Shown in pieces: positions 42,245 to 51,416 of a DNA stretch of 64,000 nt (position 1 is the first letter of the stretch; each line of letters opens with the position of its first letter). Position numbers and translations under genes: made by a program. The notes beneath the pieces were generated by a model, which was not told the origin of the DNA, searched no databases, and saw nothing but the letters and a program-made list of their open reading frames with translations. The DNA comes from Xylanibacter ruminicola (GTDB lineage: Bacteria > Bacteroidota > Bacteroidia > Bacteroidales > Bacteroidaceae): NCBI RefSeq assembly GCF_900107775.1, contig NZ_FNRF01000001.1:620001-684000 (forward strand), written 5' to 3'.

Positions 42245-43027
42245 TTATATCTCTGTTTCGAGATAATCAATAAAGTCAGAAAAGCTATATTGATTGGGGG
42301 AGGTGCCTGTTACGTTTAAGCCAGCCTCCTCAGCGCATCGTGTGGTGTAAGGACCAAACGAGTAGATAGGCACGTTAACAGGCTGGCCCTGTGTTTCGGC
42401 AAATTTCATAATTCTTGATAATACGTAGGCCTCGCCACCACTGGTAAGGGCTACAGCGCTTATATTACCGCTACGTAGGGCATCGGCTGTTTCAGCATAG
42501 TACTCATCACTCATAGCTGTGGTACGATAGCAATATACATATGATACGTCGGCACCTTTTGCGCTTAGGGCATTCTGGAAATTGGTGATCGTTGGCGGAA
42601 CAGGCAGTCCGCTATATTTAGGCCACAGCACAGCAATACGCTTCGACTGTAGTGCCTGTTCGCTTTCCAAAGCCTCGATAATCCCCATCAAACTGGGTTT
42701 GGCATGTGGTAATGCCACTGTAACACCCAGAAACTCCTGCACGACTTTCTGATCTTTACCTATGGCTACTACCTTACCATCAATAAGCGATCTGTCGACA
42801 CCAGCAGAGGAAAGTGCCCTGACGGCCATGATGCTTGTGCAGATAATATAATCGTACGATGCCAACTGATTACAGAACGGCAGGAAAGTGCCACCAGGGG
42901 GCAATAAGGTACTGCTGATAAAAGGCACAAACATGGGATGGAAGCTGCATGTGGGGCGTTTGCCAAAAGCCTCGTGCAAACTTACATGATAGGTGTCGGG
43001 AGCTGTAAATAAAATACGTTTTACCAT
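42245..43027 (-). CDS. hemD: Uroporphyrinogen-III synthase
   Basis: The 260-residue protein is HemD-like: two Rossmann-like halves with YDYIICTSIMAVRALS in the first and ISAVALTSGGEAYVLSRIMK and PIYSFGPYTTRCAEEAGLNV in the second. HemD sequences are weakly conserved, so the call rests on these motifs, length and context. It cyclises hydroxymethylbilane to uroporphyrinogen III. It overlaps the MFS gene by 7 bases and shares the operon with hemE, the next enzyme of the pathway, which strengthens the assignment. Confidence 0.85.
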   Translation of the reverse strand: MVKRILFTAPDTYHVSLHEAFGKRPTCSFHPMFVPFISSTLLPPGGTFLPFCNQLASYDYIICTSIMAVRALSSAGVDRSLIDGKVVAIGKDQKVVQEFLGVTVALPHAKPSLMGIIEALESEQALQSKRIAVLWPKYSGLPVPPTITNFQNALSAKGADVSYVYCYRTTAMSDEYYAETADALRSGNISAVALTSGGEAYVLSRIMKFAETQGQPVNVPIYSFGPYTTRCAEEAGLNVTGTSPNQYSFSDFIDYLETEI

Positions 43028-44247
43028 TTTGCCAGCATCTGATTAGGTTTAAACACACAAATTACATAAATCAGGCTTACGAGCGCAATGCCTAGCTCGA
43101 TGAGATAGAGGCCACGATAGTCGAGCCACTCGCCAACGCCACCCGAAATAATCGATATGAGCGACGAACTGAGATGAACCACGACCACCTGGATGGTGAA
43201 ATCAGTTCCCTCACGTCCATCGCGTACACAATCCATCGCTGTGGTATAAACCACAATCGACGCAAAGGCATGACATGTTTTTACCAGCAGCAAACCACCT
43301 ACCAATAGGGGGAGTGTAGGCGAAATAAACGTTAGCCCCAGGAAATATAGCGGAGCTGTAACAATCATGAAGGCCACCATCAAGCGGGCTCGATACATGC
43401 CGATACGACGGATTAGCACATGGGCCACCCAAGCCATCACAAACGATGTGGCTGTACCAACCATACCAAACCACACACCTATCTCCTTCATGTTATAGCC
43501 CAAGTCAACCATATAAGGGCGCACATTGGCAATAATGCCGATGATACCCATAAAGTAGAGCAACAGGAAGATCACGTGTGGGATAATTTCCTTGCGCGAG
43601 AAGAACCACATAAAATCCATCAGCTTGGCACGCTGTTTGGGCGAACGTGGCTCGATATGTATCTTCTTATTAAACTGCAAAGGCACCACCATGAACCAGG
43701 CCACCAATCCCAACAGCGGGAAAACAACACTCCAACCAAAATGGTCGAGCATCACGATAAAGATACCACTACCTAAGAAAGCACCAGCGTAACGTCCCAT
43801 CGACTGCATACTATTCACAGCACTATGATCACCCTTACCAAAAGCCCTCACCGCCAAACCATCGGTAGCAATATCCTGTGTAGCCGATGCAAACATCGAT
43901 ATAAAAACTAACACAAAGATAAAGTTGATATCGGAAGAAATATCTAAGAATCCGATACACATGATTGAAAGGGCATAGACCGACTCCATCAGCAGGATGA
44001 AACGGCGATAGCTAACCAGGTGCGAACACTGGCGATCTACCATGGGGGCCCAAAGAAACTTAACGAGCCAGGGGATATGCACTAAGTGTAGCAGGCCAAT
44101 AGTGGCCAGACCGTAATTGGCCTGGCGCATACTTACCTGCATGGCAGTAGTGATAAACGTTGAGGGGATGAACTGCGCTATGTAGAGACAGAAAAACGTG
44201 GCGAGATTCAATCTCCTTACATTATCTACGCTGGTGGTTGTTGCCAT
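43021..44247 (-). CDS. Major facilitator superfamily transporter
   Basis: The 408-residue protein has about twelve hydrophobic helices, opening NLATFFCLYIAQFIPSTFIT. It contains VKFLWAPMVDR after helix 2, a loop-2-type motif seen in AmpG/acetyl-CoA-transporter-like MFS proteins, and the mid-protein ATQDIATDGLAV motif, also typical of AmpG-like carriers. It lies between a TonB-dependent receptor and hemD in the hemE operon. A role moving a tetrapyrrole, a precursor or an iron chelate across the inner membrane is suggested by context only; muropeptide-like substrates are the alternative suggested by family resemblance. Confidence 0.88.
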   Translation of the reverse strand: MATTTSVDNVRRLNLATFFCLYIAQFIPSTFITTAMQVSMRQANYGLATIGLLHLVHIPWLVKFLWAPMVDRQCSHLVSYRRFILLMESVYALSIMCIGFLDISSDINFIFVLVFISMFASATQDIATDGLAVRAFGKGDHSAVNSMQSMGRYAGAFLGSGIFIVMLDHFGWSVVFPLLGLVAWFMVVPLQFNKKIHIEPRSPKQRAKLMDFMWFFSRKEIIPHVIFLLLYFMGIIGIIANVRPYMVDLGYNMKEIGVWFGMVGTATSFVMAWVAHVLIRRIGMYRARLMVAFMIVTAPLYFLGLTFISPTLPLLVGGLLLVKTCHAFASIVVYTTAMDCVRDGREGTDFTIQVVVVHLSSSLISIISGGVGEWLDYRGLYLIELGIALVSLIYVICVFKPNQMLAKW

Positions 44248-44262
44248 GAAACTATTATTGGT

Positions 44263-46362
44263 TTAGAAATTTAACTCGATAGTGGTACCAAACATCAAAG
44301 GCTTACCAGCCTGGGCGTAGTTGCCGGTTGACGACTTAAAGCCGTAAGCCATATAGTTGGTATCAGTAAGATTCTTGCCCCATACCTCCCAGGTAACAAT
44401 ACCCTTGGTAAGAGCGACCTTGGCGTTAAGTGTGGTATAGAAATCCTGACTTACCAGATTATCCTCGGCCCAGTAGATACGACCCAAGCCGCGCAAACCT
44501 ACGTTGAACATCACGCGATCTAACCAACCTGTAGGGTTGATGGTGTAGTTGGCATCAAGACTCAGCGTGTGGTTAGGCACCATGGGCAGGCGATTATTAG
44601 TATAATCTACCGTTGCACTCTTTACATAAGAGAGGAAACGGGCATAAGTATATCCATAGTTAGCTGTGAACTGCAGGCCCTCAACAGGACGCACGATTAC
44701 ATTCAGCTCAGCTCCCTTACTATCTGTATGACCAGCATTGGTGGTAATATTACCCACACCTGTAATGGTTGAGGTAATCTGCATGTGGCGCCAATCGATA
44801 TAGAACAGGTCGGCACTCAGGGTAAGCAGGTTGTTCAGCAGGTTAACACTGGCACCCACCTCGTAGTTCCAACTGTATTCAGGCTCGTACGAACGCTCAT
44901 CAAATGTAGAGAACGACTTATTGAAACCGCCTGGCTTGTAGCCACGAGTAACTGACACATAGTAGAGGTTATCCTCGGTAGTAAGATACTGAAGCGTAAA
45001 CTTAGGTGTTACCTGCGTAAAATCCTTGCTGCTCTCGAAAGATTCGCCTGTAGCCGAAGACATCTGACTGGGATCTACTAAAGTAAAACCACCATCGGAT
45101 AGTGGCGAAACTTTTACTTTTTGATTATCATAGTTGGTCTTTGCATGCTCATAATCGAAACGAACACCTGCTGTAGCCGAAAGACCCTGCCAGATGTTAT
45201 AGGTACTCTGGTGATAAAGGGCCAACGAACTGGTTGGCACACAATAGTTGGTATGACTGAGCGAGCCTGCTGATGGTGAGAAATTATCAACTGTACGATC
45301 CACATGCTCCATCATACCAAAGGCACCAACCACCCACTGGTAACGGCTATCGTTATTCGACTTGAGAGTAAACTCCTGCGACACCATATTCTGGTGGCGG
45401 GCATTCTCTACAAACGACTTATCATTAACAGTAAAGTCCTGATCGATAGCCTGCTTTGAATTGATATACTGGAACGATGTCTGGCTGTTAAAGCTAACCA
45501 CAGGACCACTATAGGTAATACCCAGACCATTGGTGCTGATAAGGCGACGGAATGAGCTATAACGGTTGTAGTTGATATCCTGCAACGTATTAGTTTCAAC
45601 ATTCACTGGGGCATAGGGATAGCCTCCCTGATCGCTATAAGTAAAATGGCTGGTAAGGCGAATCAGCCAATTATCAGAAGGCTTATAATACAATCCTATA
45701 CGCTCTTCGGTCTCGTTCATCTTATCTACCTTTTCGTTCAGATAGCTGTTGCTGAAGGCGCCATCATTATGATGATAGAGTGCACCAAAGGTAAAGCCAA
45801 ACTTATCCGATACCTTAGTGTAATTAGATATCTGCGCACGCAAATCGTTATATTTACCATAGCCCAGGCGAACACGGGTGTTCTGGTACTCCAATGGGTT
45901 ACGGGTACTGATGTTTACAATACCACCAATGGCATTTCTACCATACAATGTGCCCTGCGGACCACGTAGCACCTCAACCGAGGCCACATCGCCCAGATCG
46001 CAATCAAACGAGAGGGGCTCGTAGAAAGGCATACCATCTACATAAAAGCCGATACCTGTACCATCCGACTTATTACCTACACCGCGTACAAACACTGGGC
46101 AACTGGCTCTCGAACCATAGTCGGGCATATAGAAATTGGGAATAACGGCAGTTAACTCCTTAAGTCCGGTTATCTGCTGATTACTGAGCTGACGAGCCGA
46201 CAAAGCCGAACGCGATGCAGGCACCAACTCGTATTTGTTTGTTTTAAACGCACTAACCACCACTTCGTCAAGCTTGTACGAGCGGGCTGTAGTTGTGTCG
46301 GCGGGTGTAACCTCTGGTCCTTCAACCACCAACATAGTTGATAATAGTAATCCTAAAAACAT
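44263..46362 (-). CDS. TonB-dependent receptor (siderophore/heme-type) in the hem operon
   Basis: The 699-residue protein has a short hydrophobic N-terminus, a TonB-box-like KLDEVVVSAFKT, a plug (about 50-160; GLKELTAVIPNFYMPDYGSR, VEVLRGPQGTLYGRNAIGG, IVNISTRNP) and a 22-strand-type barrel with PGGFNKSF and a C-terminus ending LMFGTTIELNF. Unlike SusC-type receptors it lacks the carboxypeptidase-like extension and resembles iron/porphyrin receptors. It lies 22 bases after hemE and 15 bases before the MFS gene, so uptake of porphyrin, heme or an iron chelate is a reasonable context-based guess. Confidence 0.88.
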   Translation of the reverse strand: MFLGLLLSTMLVVEGPEVTPADTTTARSYKLDEVVVSAFKTNKYELVPASRSALSARQLSNQQITGLKELTAVIPNFYMPDYGSRASCPVFVRGVGNKSDGTGIGFYVDGMPFYEPLSFDCDLGDVASVEVLRGPQGTLYGRNAIGGIVNISTRNPLEYQNTRVRLGYGKYNDLRAQISNYTKVSDKFGFTFGALYHHNDGAFSNSYLNEKVDKMNETEERIGLYYKPSDNWLIRLTSHFTYSDQGGYPYAPVNVETNTLQDINYNRYSSFRRLISTNGLGITYSGPVVSFNSQTSFQYINSKQAIDQDFTVNDKSFVENARHQNMVSQEFTLKSNNDSRYQWVVGAFGMMEHVDRTVDNFSPSAGSLSHTNYCVPTSSLALYHQSTYNIWQGLSATAGVRFDYEHAKTNYDNQKVKVSPLSDGGFTLVDPSQMSSATGESFESSKDFTQVTPKFTLQYLTTEDNLYYVSVTRGYKPGGFNKSFSTFDERSYEPEYSWNYEVGASVNLLNNLLTLSADLFYIDWRHMQITSTITGVGNITTNAGHTDSKGAELNVIVRPVEGLQFTANYGYTYARFLSYVKSATVDYTNNRLPMVPNHTLSLDANYTINPTGWLDRVMFNVGLRGLGRIYWAEDNLVSQDFYTTLNAKVALTKGIVTWEVWGKNLTDTNYMAYGFKSSTGNYAQAGKPLMFGTTIELNF

Positions 46363-46384
46363 ACCTTTTGTTAATTTATAATGA

Positions 46385-47410
46385 TTATTTTTGTGTTTGT
46401 CTAAACCATTCGGTTACGAATTGTACATTCTCCAATGGCGTATCCTTGTGAACGCCATGACCCAGATTAAAGATATAATTGGGATGCTCTCGGAAGAAAG
46501 CCAGATACTGCTGCAGATGCTGCTCGATAACAGCCTGAGGGGCAAACAATATACGTGGATCCATATTGCCCTGAAGACCTATGGCCGGATTAACCAAATG
46601 ACGAGCCACTAACAGAGGTGTCTGCCAATCGATACTTACAAAATCACAATCCTCAGGGGTGAGCATCTGCAGTCCTGCTCCAAATCCCTTGGGGAAGAAG
46701 ATAACAGGCAAACCATGCTGCCTTACTGCAGCTGTGATACGACGCACAAACGGCATAATCATATTCTGATAAAGCTCGGCGGATATCACACCAGCAAACG
46801 ACTCGAATATCTGGAAGGTATCGATACCATGAGCTGCTTGCAGATGCACATAAGTCTCGCTGGCGCTGGTGATGGCATCAAGCAACTGGAGCGACTCCTC
46901 GCGATGGGTGTAGAGATAGCGCACCACATCGGTAAACTGCATGGTTTTATCGCGACCTCCCAACATGTAACACAAGCAGGTAAGCGGACCTCCACAAAAA
47001 CCAATCACTGGTGTTTCGGCGTTCTTCTGATGCGTTATTTCATCCAGCGTATCAGCCACATGATTAAGATGCGAGAGGTTAAAGCTTAATCCTGCTGCAG
47101 GATGCTCTGCATCCATCAGCGGATGGGGGAAAGCAGGCCCTTCGCTGGTCCATTCCACCTCTACGCCCAGCGCCTCTGGAATCACTAAGATATCGCTAAA
47201 CAAGATGGCGGCATCCATACCCATATCGTCAATTGGCATCAAGGTAACCTCAGCAGCCAGATTGGCATACGACATGATAGAACGGAAAGGCAACATCTTA
47301 GTAAGTTGGCGGTATCGTGGCAATACGCGACCAGCCTGTCGCATCATCCATACAGGAGGGCGACAGGCTGGTTGGTGATTGATAACCGCAAAGAAGGGAT
47401 TGCTATACAT
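46385..47410 (-). CDS. hemE: Uroporphyrinogen decarboxylase
   Basis: The 341-residue protein begins MYSNPFFAVINHQPACRPPV and contains the UroD signature VWMMRQAGRVLPRYR near the N-terminus. FSDILVIPEALGVEVEW, a GFCGGPLTCLCYMLGG segment and a late NYIFNLGHGVHKDTPLENV complete the substrate pocket. It removes four carboxyl groups from uroporphyrinogen III to give coproporphyrinogen III. I chose ATG 47410, which starts the conserved domain and lies about 50 bases after a full promoter (47461-47491); a longer frame would run through the promoter. First gene of the hemE-receptor-MFS-hemD operon. Confidence 0.94.
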   Translation of the reverse strand: MYSNPFFAVINHQPACRPPVWMMRQAGRVLPRYRQLTKMLPFRSIMSYANLAAEVTLMPIDDMGMDAAILFSDILVIPEALGVEVEWTSEGPAFPHPLMDAEHPAAGLSFNLSHLNHVADTLDEITHQKNAETPVIGFCGGPLTCLCYMLGGRDKTMQFTDVVRYLYTHREESLQLLDAITSASETYVHLQAAHGIDTFQIFESFAGVISAELYQNMIMPFVRRITAAVRQHGLPVIFFPKGFGAGLQMLTPEDCDFVSIDWQTPLLVARHLVNPAIGLQGNMDPRILFAPQAVIEQHLQQYLAFFREHPNYIFNLGHGVHKDTPLENVQFVTEWFRQTQK

Positions 47411-47460
47411 ATTTATTATTAATTCTTGTGTTCCTAAACACCTTTTACTTATTTCGGGTG

Positions 47461-47491
47461 CAAAGGTACAACAAATCAAAAAGCTGTGCAA
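47461..47491 (-). promoter_or_regulatory. Promoter of the hemE operon
   Basis: Minus strand: TTGC (47488-47491), 19 bases, TACCTTTG (47461-47468). Exact Bacteroidota promoter; about 50 bases of leader precede hemE. Confidence 0.78.
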
Positions 47492-47519
47492 TCCCTATAA
47501 ATATGGATTTTAACAGATT

Positions 47520-48857
47520 TTACTTGTTTTCTGCTTCAAAGGCGGCAATCTTGTTTTTATAATATGTGCGCAGCTCCTGCCAGTTATAGTAAGGCCACTG
47601 GTTGGTCTTGATAGGCAGATAGGTCTCGCGTTCGTTCAGCAGGGCCTTTACAAGAATATCGCCAGTCTTTCCCTTTTCAGGACGATAGAATATCAGCTGG
47701 ATATTACAGCCCATAGGGAAGATGCGATAGTTACGCCAATACTTATCGAGTTCGTCGAGATTGTTTACAACTATGCCGCAGCTATCCAACTCCAACAGGC
47801 AAGCCAGAGGCATCACACAAACCTCGTGGCCAAATCGCAAAGTGGCCTGTGTCTGAGTAACGGTGTCGGCAGTAGCTATGATGTTCTTCAGCAGATTAAG
47901 CTGACTGAAAGGCATCTTACCACCCGAAACAGGCGATGCTCCATAGTCGAGATACCAACCTACATTCTTCTGGCGCCACTGGTCGTAAACCTCCTCATCG
48001 TTAAACAGCGAAAAGAGCTCCAGATCGGTGTCGTGACTCTGCATATTGCAAGCCACATGGAACAGCTGGCGCATCAGCGAACCTGCATTCACATTATTAT
48101 ATACGTAAGCCTCGTCGTTAAACAACACTTTCATCAAACGCTCTGGGTGGGTGTACTTATAGGCATATTCGCGCTCTTCCTTATCGCCAGTGCTGCGTCC
48201 AAGTTTCGCTACCAGTCCGTCCCAAGGCTGATTGAGATAGTACTGCAGACTCTCGCTTACATCATTATGAATCTGGGCAGTAGGATTAGCAGCAGCCAGC
48301 TCCTCGCACTCAGCAATCATCGACAGAATACAACGGTTCACCGTGGTGCTACGGGCATCTATCTTCAGATTCTTGGTTTTGAAAATCTCAGGAAAATGCT
48401 GCACCATACGCTTTCCGATACCATGATGCTGACGTTCGCCAACAGTAGTCAAATCACCCAATCGTTTATGGGCTGTAGCGTAGATAGCTTCGATAGTTGC
48501 GAGTGTTTTCTCGCCTAATGGCGTAAGTTTCCCTTGCTCCTTAGCTGCCTTCAGCGTTGCAAGAGGTTTAGAGTAATTGCCATCGCTGATGAGCCAACGC
48601 GATCCATGACGACCATAATGACTCATATAGTAAGGTTCATAATTCTTAGGAGCGGGCGTCAGCGCCTTGTCAGTAAGCTGACGATCGTAATCCAAATAGT
48701 TACTACCTGCCAAAAAACGATTTGTTGCAATCTCATCTTTAGCCGAAGTCTCAAAAACAGGTGCCTTCATCCCCGAGCCTTGCTCGCCTACCCGTAGCTC
48801 TTGCGCCTGCAAAGTCATCGAAAAACCGATGGCCAGAATTAATAGTTTTCGTTTCAT
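47520..48857 (-). CDS. Histidine-type acid phosphatase (MINPP/phytase-like)
   Basis: The 445-residue protein has a signal peptide (KRKLLILAIGFSMTLQAQ). The histidine phosphatase branch-2 signature RHGSRW occurs in YYMSHYGRHGSRWLIS (83-88), and a late LRFGHEVCVMPLACLLELD supplies the second catalytic His with an HE in place of the usual HD or HAE. Size and motifs fit MINPP-like phosphatases that dephosphorylate inositol phosphates or other phosphoesters in the periplasm or outer membrane. A TACCTTTG box at 48887-48894 lies upstream. It is divergent from the small protein gene at 48951. Confidence 0.85.
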   Translation of the reverse strand: MKRKLLILAIGFSMTLQAQELRVGEQGSGMKAPVFETSAKDEIATNRFLAGSNYLDYDRQLTDKALTPAPKNYEPYYMSHYGRHGSRWLISDGNYSKPLATLKAAKEQGKLTPLGEKTLATIEAIYATAHKRLGDLTTVGERQHHGIGKRMVQHFPEIFKTKNLKIDARSTTVNRCILSMIAECEELAAANPTAQIHNDVSESLQYYLNQPWDGLVAKLGRSTGDKEEREYAYKYTHPERLMKVLFNDEAYVYNNVNAGSLMRQLFHVACNMQSHDTDLELFSLFNDEEVYDQWRQKNVGWYLDYGASPVSGGKMPFSQLNLLKNIIATADTVTQTQATLRFGHEVCVMPLACLLELDSCGIVVNNLDELDKYWRNYRIFPMGCNIQLIFYRPEKGKTGDILVKALLNERETYLPIKTNQWPYYNWQELRTYYKNKIAAFEAENK

Positions 48858-48937
48858 ATTCTTACATCATTTTAATTATATTGTTGCAAAGGTAAGATTT
48901 TTTTTGGATATTATGTGCATTCATTCAAATTATTTAG

Positions 48938-48945
48938 TACTTTTG
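48938..48945 (+). promoter_or_regulatory. -7 box placing a GTG start in a near-leaderless position
   Basis: TACTTTTG (48938-48945) with GTGC 19 bases upstream (one mismatch to TTG). The GTG at 48951 follows after 5 bases, which decides the start of the next gene. Confidence 0.5.
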
Positions 48946-48950
48946 CAGGC

Positions 48951-49367
48951 GTGAAGAGATGGGTTCTTAGAATATGGCTCATTGCTGCATTGATTTGTGG
49001 CTACTCTTACTCGCATCTGTGGGTAAGAGGCGATAGTACTATGCCATATAACAATGAACGCCAAGAGTACACAAAACAATTCGACAGGCAGGCGAACTCG
49101 CTAATTGAAAAACAACAACAGCCCTTTGGCGAGGCGTTCATCAAATCGAATTCGCCACAAAACATAAATGCCTCGAGACCTACCCGTTTATTACCTACTC
49201 ACGGAGGTAAACCTGGTAAAACATTTGGGCAAGGAACTTATTGTAATCCGTCAAACCTTTTAAAGTATTTTAGCCTTTGTAAGTTTATCTGGTTTTGCAA
49301 AACTTACATAGGTGCTGCGCCTCCTCGCCTTTACTATGTTATCGCGTTGAGACGCATTCTTTGTTAG
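48951..49367 (+). CDS. Small membrane-anchored protein of unknown function
   Basis: The 138-residue product would start at GTG with KRWVLRIWLIAALICGYSYS, a single membrane anchor or signal. A polar region rich in Asn/Gln follows, then SRPTRLLPTHGGKPGKTFGQ and a C-terminal RLYYVIALRRILC. The last motif resembles a recurring ending in uncharacterised Bacteroides/Prevotella proteins (recollection, not verified). Four cysteines lie in the C-terminal 45 residues. It stands alone between the divergent phosphatase and the following small gene. No function can be proposed. Confidence 0.5.
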   Translation: MKRWVLRIWLIAALICGYSYSHLWVRGDSTMPYNNERQEYTKQFDRQANSLIEKQQQPFGEAFIKSNSPQNINASRPTRLLPTHGGKPGKTFGQGTYCNPSNLLKYFSLCKFIWFCKTYIGAAPPRLYYVIALRRILC

Positions 49368-49433
49368 CGATATCATCACCCCAAAATGAAGGGAGGATAC
49401 AATTCGCATTAGTAACAAAGAAAAAAGAAAACA

Positions 49434-49826
49434 ATGGCAAATATTAAGAATTTGCAGATGTGGAACGACATCTGTGCTGATAATCGTATAAGCATCAGTA
49501 AATCATTATTTGGTTTGAAAACCATAGTAACTTACAATAAAACTCAGAGCAAGGTTAGTGCACGAACCATTCAATTATCGCCTTCTGATGGTGAACACCT
49601 AAAGCGTTTCCTTGAAAGGTCAAAGAATGATATAGAGAATGTCATTGGCAACTTCCATCCAAAAGAGGTAGCTAATGGAAACTATATGCTGGAATTGGCA
49701 CTATCGGAAGATGGTAACTATTTGGCTCTTTTGTTACATCAATTTACCCAATTGAGTTATGAGCCAGTAACCCAAATGCTGACATTTGAGGGCAATGAGG
49801 CTCAAACCATCAGCAAACTGTTTTAA
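49434..49826 (+). CDS. Hypothetical protein, 130 residues
   Basis: MANIKNLQMWNDICADNRIS opens a soluble protein without signal or membrane segments. It has mixed alpha/beta character and predicted helices (SPSDGEHLKRFLERSKNDIE), and ends with a strand/turn region containing QFTQLSYEPVTQMLTFEG. I do not recognise the family. Good codon structure and a hairpin terminator right after the stop (49831-49864) support a real gene. No close promoter with a proper -33 box was found. Confidence 0.62.
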   Translation: MANIKNLQMWNDICADNRISISKSLFGLKTIVTYNKTQSKVSARTIQLSPSDGEHLKRFLERSKNDIENVIGNFHPKEVANGNYMLELALSEDGNYLALLLHQFTQLSYEPVTQMLTFEGNEAQTISKLF

Positions 49827-49830
49827 CATG

Positions 49831-49864
49831 AAATCCTCGATTTTTCCTACAGAATCGGGGATTT
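49831..49864 (+). terminator. Hairpin terminator after the 130-residue gene
   Basis: AAATCCTCGATT (49831-49842) pairs with AATCGGGGATTT (49853-49864) over 12 positions, one of them G-T, around a 10-base loop. It begins 4 bases after the stop codon. The T-run on the 3' side is short. Confidence 0.65.
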
Positions 49865-49899
49865 CTACTATCATAAAATCATCATTTCGCAAGAATTTC

Positions 49900-49930
49900 T
49901 TGGATGTATCGACAAATTGTTGTAATTTTG
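49900..49930 (+). promoter_or_regulatory. Promoter of the yicC-gmk-nadD operon
   Basis: TTGG (49900-49903), 19 bases, TAATTTTG (49923-49930), 28 bases upstream of the yicC ATG. Full match to the Bacteroidota consensus. Confidence 0.78.
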
Positions 49931-49958
49931 CAGCCAAATATTATTAAATAGGTATAGC

Positions 49959-50834
49959 ATGATACAATCGATGACAGGCTACGGCAAGGCGGTCGTGGCA
50001 TTTAAGGAGAAGAAAATTCACGTAGAAATCAAGTCGCTGAACTCAAAGCAGCTCGACTTGAACACACGTATCGCACCTCTCTATCGTGAGAAAGAGATGG
50101 AGATGCGCCAGATGGTGGCAGAGGCTCTGATTCGCGGAAAAGTGGACATGAGCGTTTGGGTTGAGAAGGATACATCGGTAGATCCAACCCCTATCAACGC
50201 ACAGCTGGTTGAGAACTACTACCAGCAGATTAAGGCCATCGCCGACAAGACTGGTATTCCAACTCCTGAGGATTGGTTCTATACCCTGCTCCGCATGCCA
50301 GACGTAATGACTAAGACTGATGTTGAAGAGCTGGACGACGAGGAGTGGAAGGTAGTGAAAGGCGGTGTAGCCGAGGCCCTGAAAAACCTGGTTGACTTCC
50401 GTACTCAGGAGGGTGCTGCCTTGCAGAAGAAGTTTACTGAGAAGATTGACAATATTGCCAAGCTGATGGGCGAGATTGAGCCATACGAGAAGAGTCGTGT
50501 TCAGAAGATTAAGGCACGTATCATAGATGGCTTGCAGCAGATTCCAACAGCCGACTATGATAAGAACCGCTTGGAGCAGGAGCTGATTTACTATATTGAG
50601 AAGCTGGACATCAGCGAGGAGAAGCAGCGACTGACCAACCACCTGAAGTATTTCCGCGACACCATGAACGAGCCTGCCGGACAGGGTAAGAAGCTGGGCT
50701 TTATCGCTCAGGAGATGGGTCGTGAGATTAACACAACCGGTTCGAAGAGTAATCAGGCCGAGATGCAGAACATCGTGGTTAAGATGAAGGACGAGCTGGA
50801 GCAGATTAAGGAACAGGTTCTTAACGCACTTTAA
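49959..50834 (+). CDS. YicC family protein (putative endoribonuclease)
   Basis: The 291-residue protein starts MIQSMTGYGKA, the family hallmark. It continues with HVEIKSLNSKQLDLNTRIAP, a central coiled-coil region, and the conserved C-terminus GKKLGFIAQEMGREINTTGS and KSNQAEMQNIVVKMKDELEQ. E. coli YicC is reported to act as an RNase affecting sRNA stability. Its place directly before gmk is conserved in many bacteria. Only 3 bases separate it from gmk. Confidence 0.93.
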   Translation: MIQSMTGYGKAVVAFKEKKIHVEIKSLNSKQLDLNTRIAPLYREKEMEMRQMVAEALIRGKVDMSVWVEKDTSVDPTPINAQLVENYYQQIKAIADKTGIPTPEDWFYTLLRMPDVMTKTDVEELDDEEWKVVKGGVAEALKNLVDFRTQEGAALQKKFTEKIDNIAKLMGEIEPYEKSRVQKIKARIIDGLQQIPTADYDKNRLEQELIYYIEKLDISEEKQRLTNHLKYFRDTMNEPAGQGKKLGFIAQEMGREINTTGSKSNQAEMQNIVVKMKDELEQIKEQVLNAL

Positions 50835-50837
50835 ACG

Positions 50838-51416
50838 ATGGCAAAAGGTAAATTAATTATTATATCGGCTCCATCGGGCACTGGCAAGAGTACCATTATC
50901 TCATGGCTGATGAGAGAGCACAAGGAACTGAATCTGGCCTACTCTATCTCGTGCACATCGCGAGCTCCTCGCGGCACAGAGCAGAACGGGGTAGACTATT
51001 TCTTCCTGACACCAGAGGAATTCCGCCAGCGTATTGAGAACGACGAATTCCTGGAGTACGAGGAGGTATATACCGACCGCTTTTACGGCACGCTGAAGTC
51101 GCAGGTTGAGAACCAGTTGGAAGCTGGACAGAACGTGGTGTTCGACGTTGACGTGAAAGGTGGCGTAAACATCAAGAAATTCTATGGCGACAAGGCGCTG
51201 AGCCTGTTTATCCAGCCCCCATCAATCAACGAACTTCGCAAACGATTGGAAGGTCGTGCAACAGATGCCCCCGAGGTTATCGACCAGCGTATTGCCCGTG
51301 CCGAGTTCGAACTCTCGTTTGCCGATAAGTTCGATAAGGTGGTTATCAACGACATGTTGGAATATGCCGAGGCTGATGCTTTGGAAATAATCAAGGATTT
51401 TTTAGATATCGAATGA
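50838..51416 (+). CDS. gmk: Guanylate kinase
   Basis: The 192-residue enzyme has the P-loop SAPSGTGKST, the GMP-binding SISCTSRAPRGTEQNGVDYF and FLEYEEVYTDRFYGT motifs, VVFDVDVKGGVNIK (Walker B region) and a lid RATDAPEVIDQRIARAEFE. It phosphorylates GMP to GDP in the cytoplasm. Full family length. Its stop overlaps nadD by ATGA. Confidence 0.96.
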   Translation: MAKGKLIIISAPSGTGKSTIISWLMREHKELNLAYSISCTSRAPRGTEQNGVDYFFLTPEEFRQRIENDEFLEYEEVYTDRFYGTLKSQVENQLEAGQNVVFDVDVKGGVNIKKFYGDKALSLFIQPPSINELRKRLEGRATDAPEVIDQRIARAEFELSFADKFDKVVINDMLEYAEADALEIIKDFLDIE

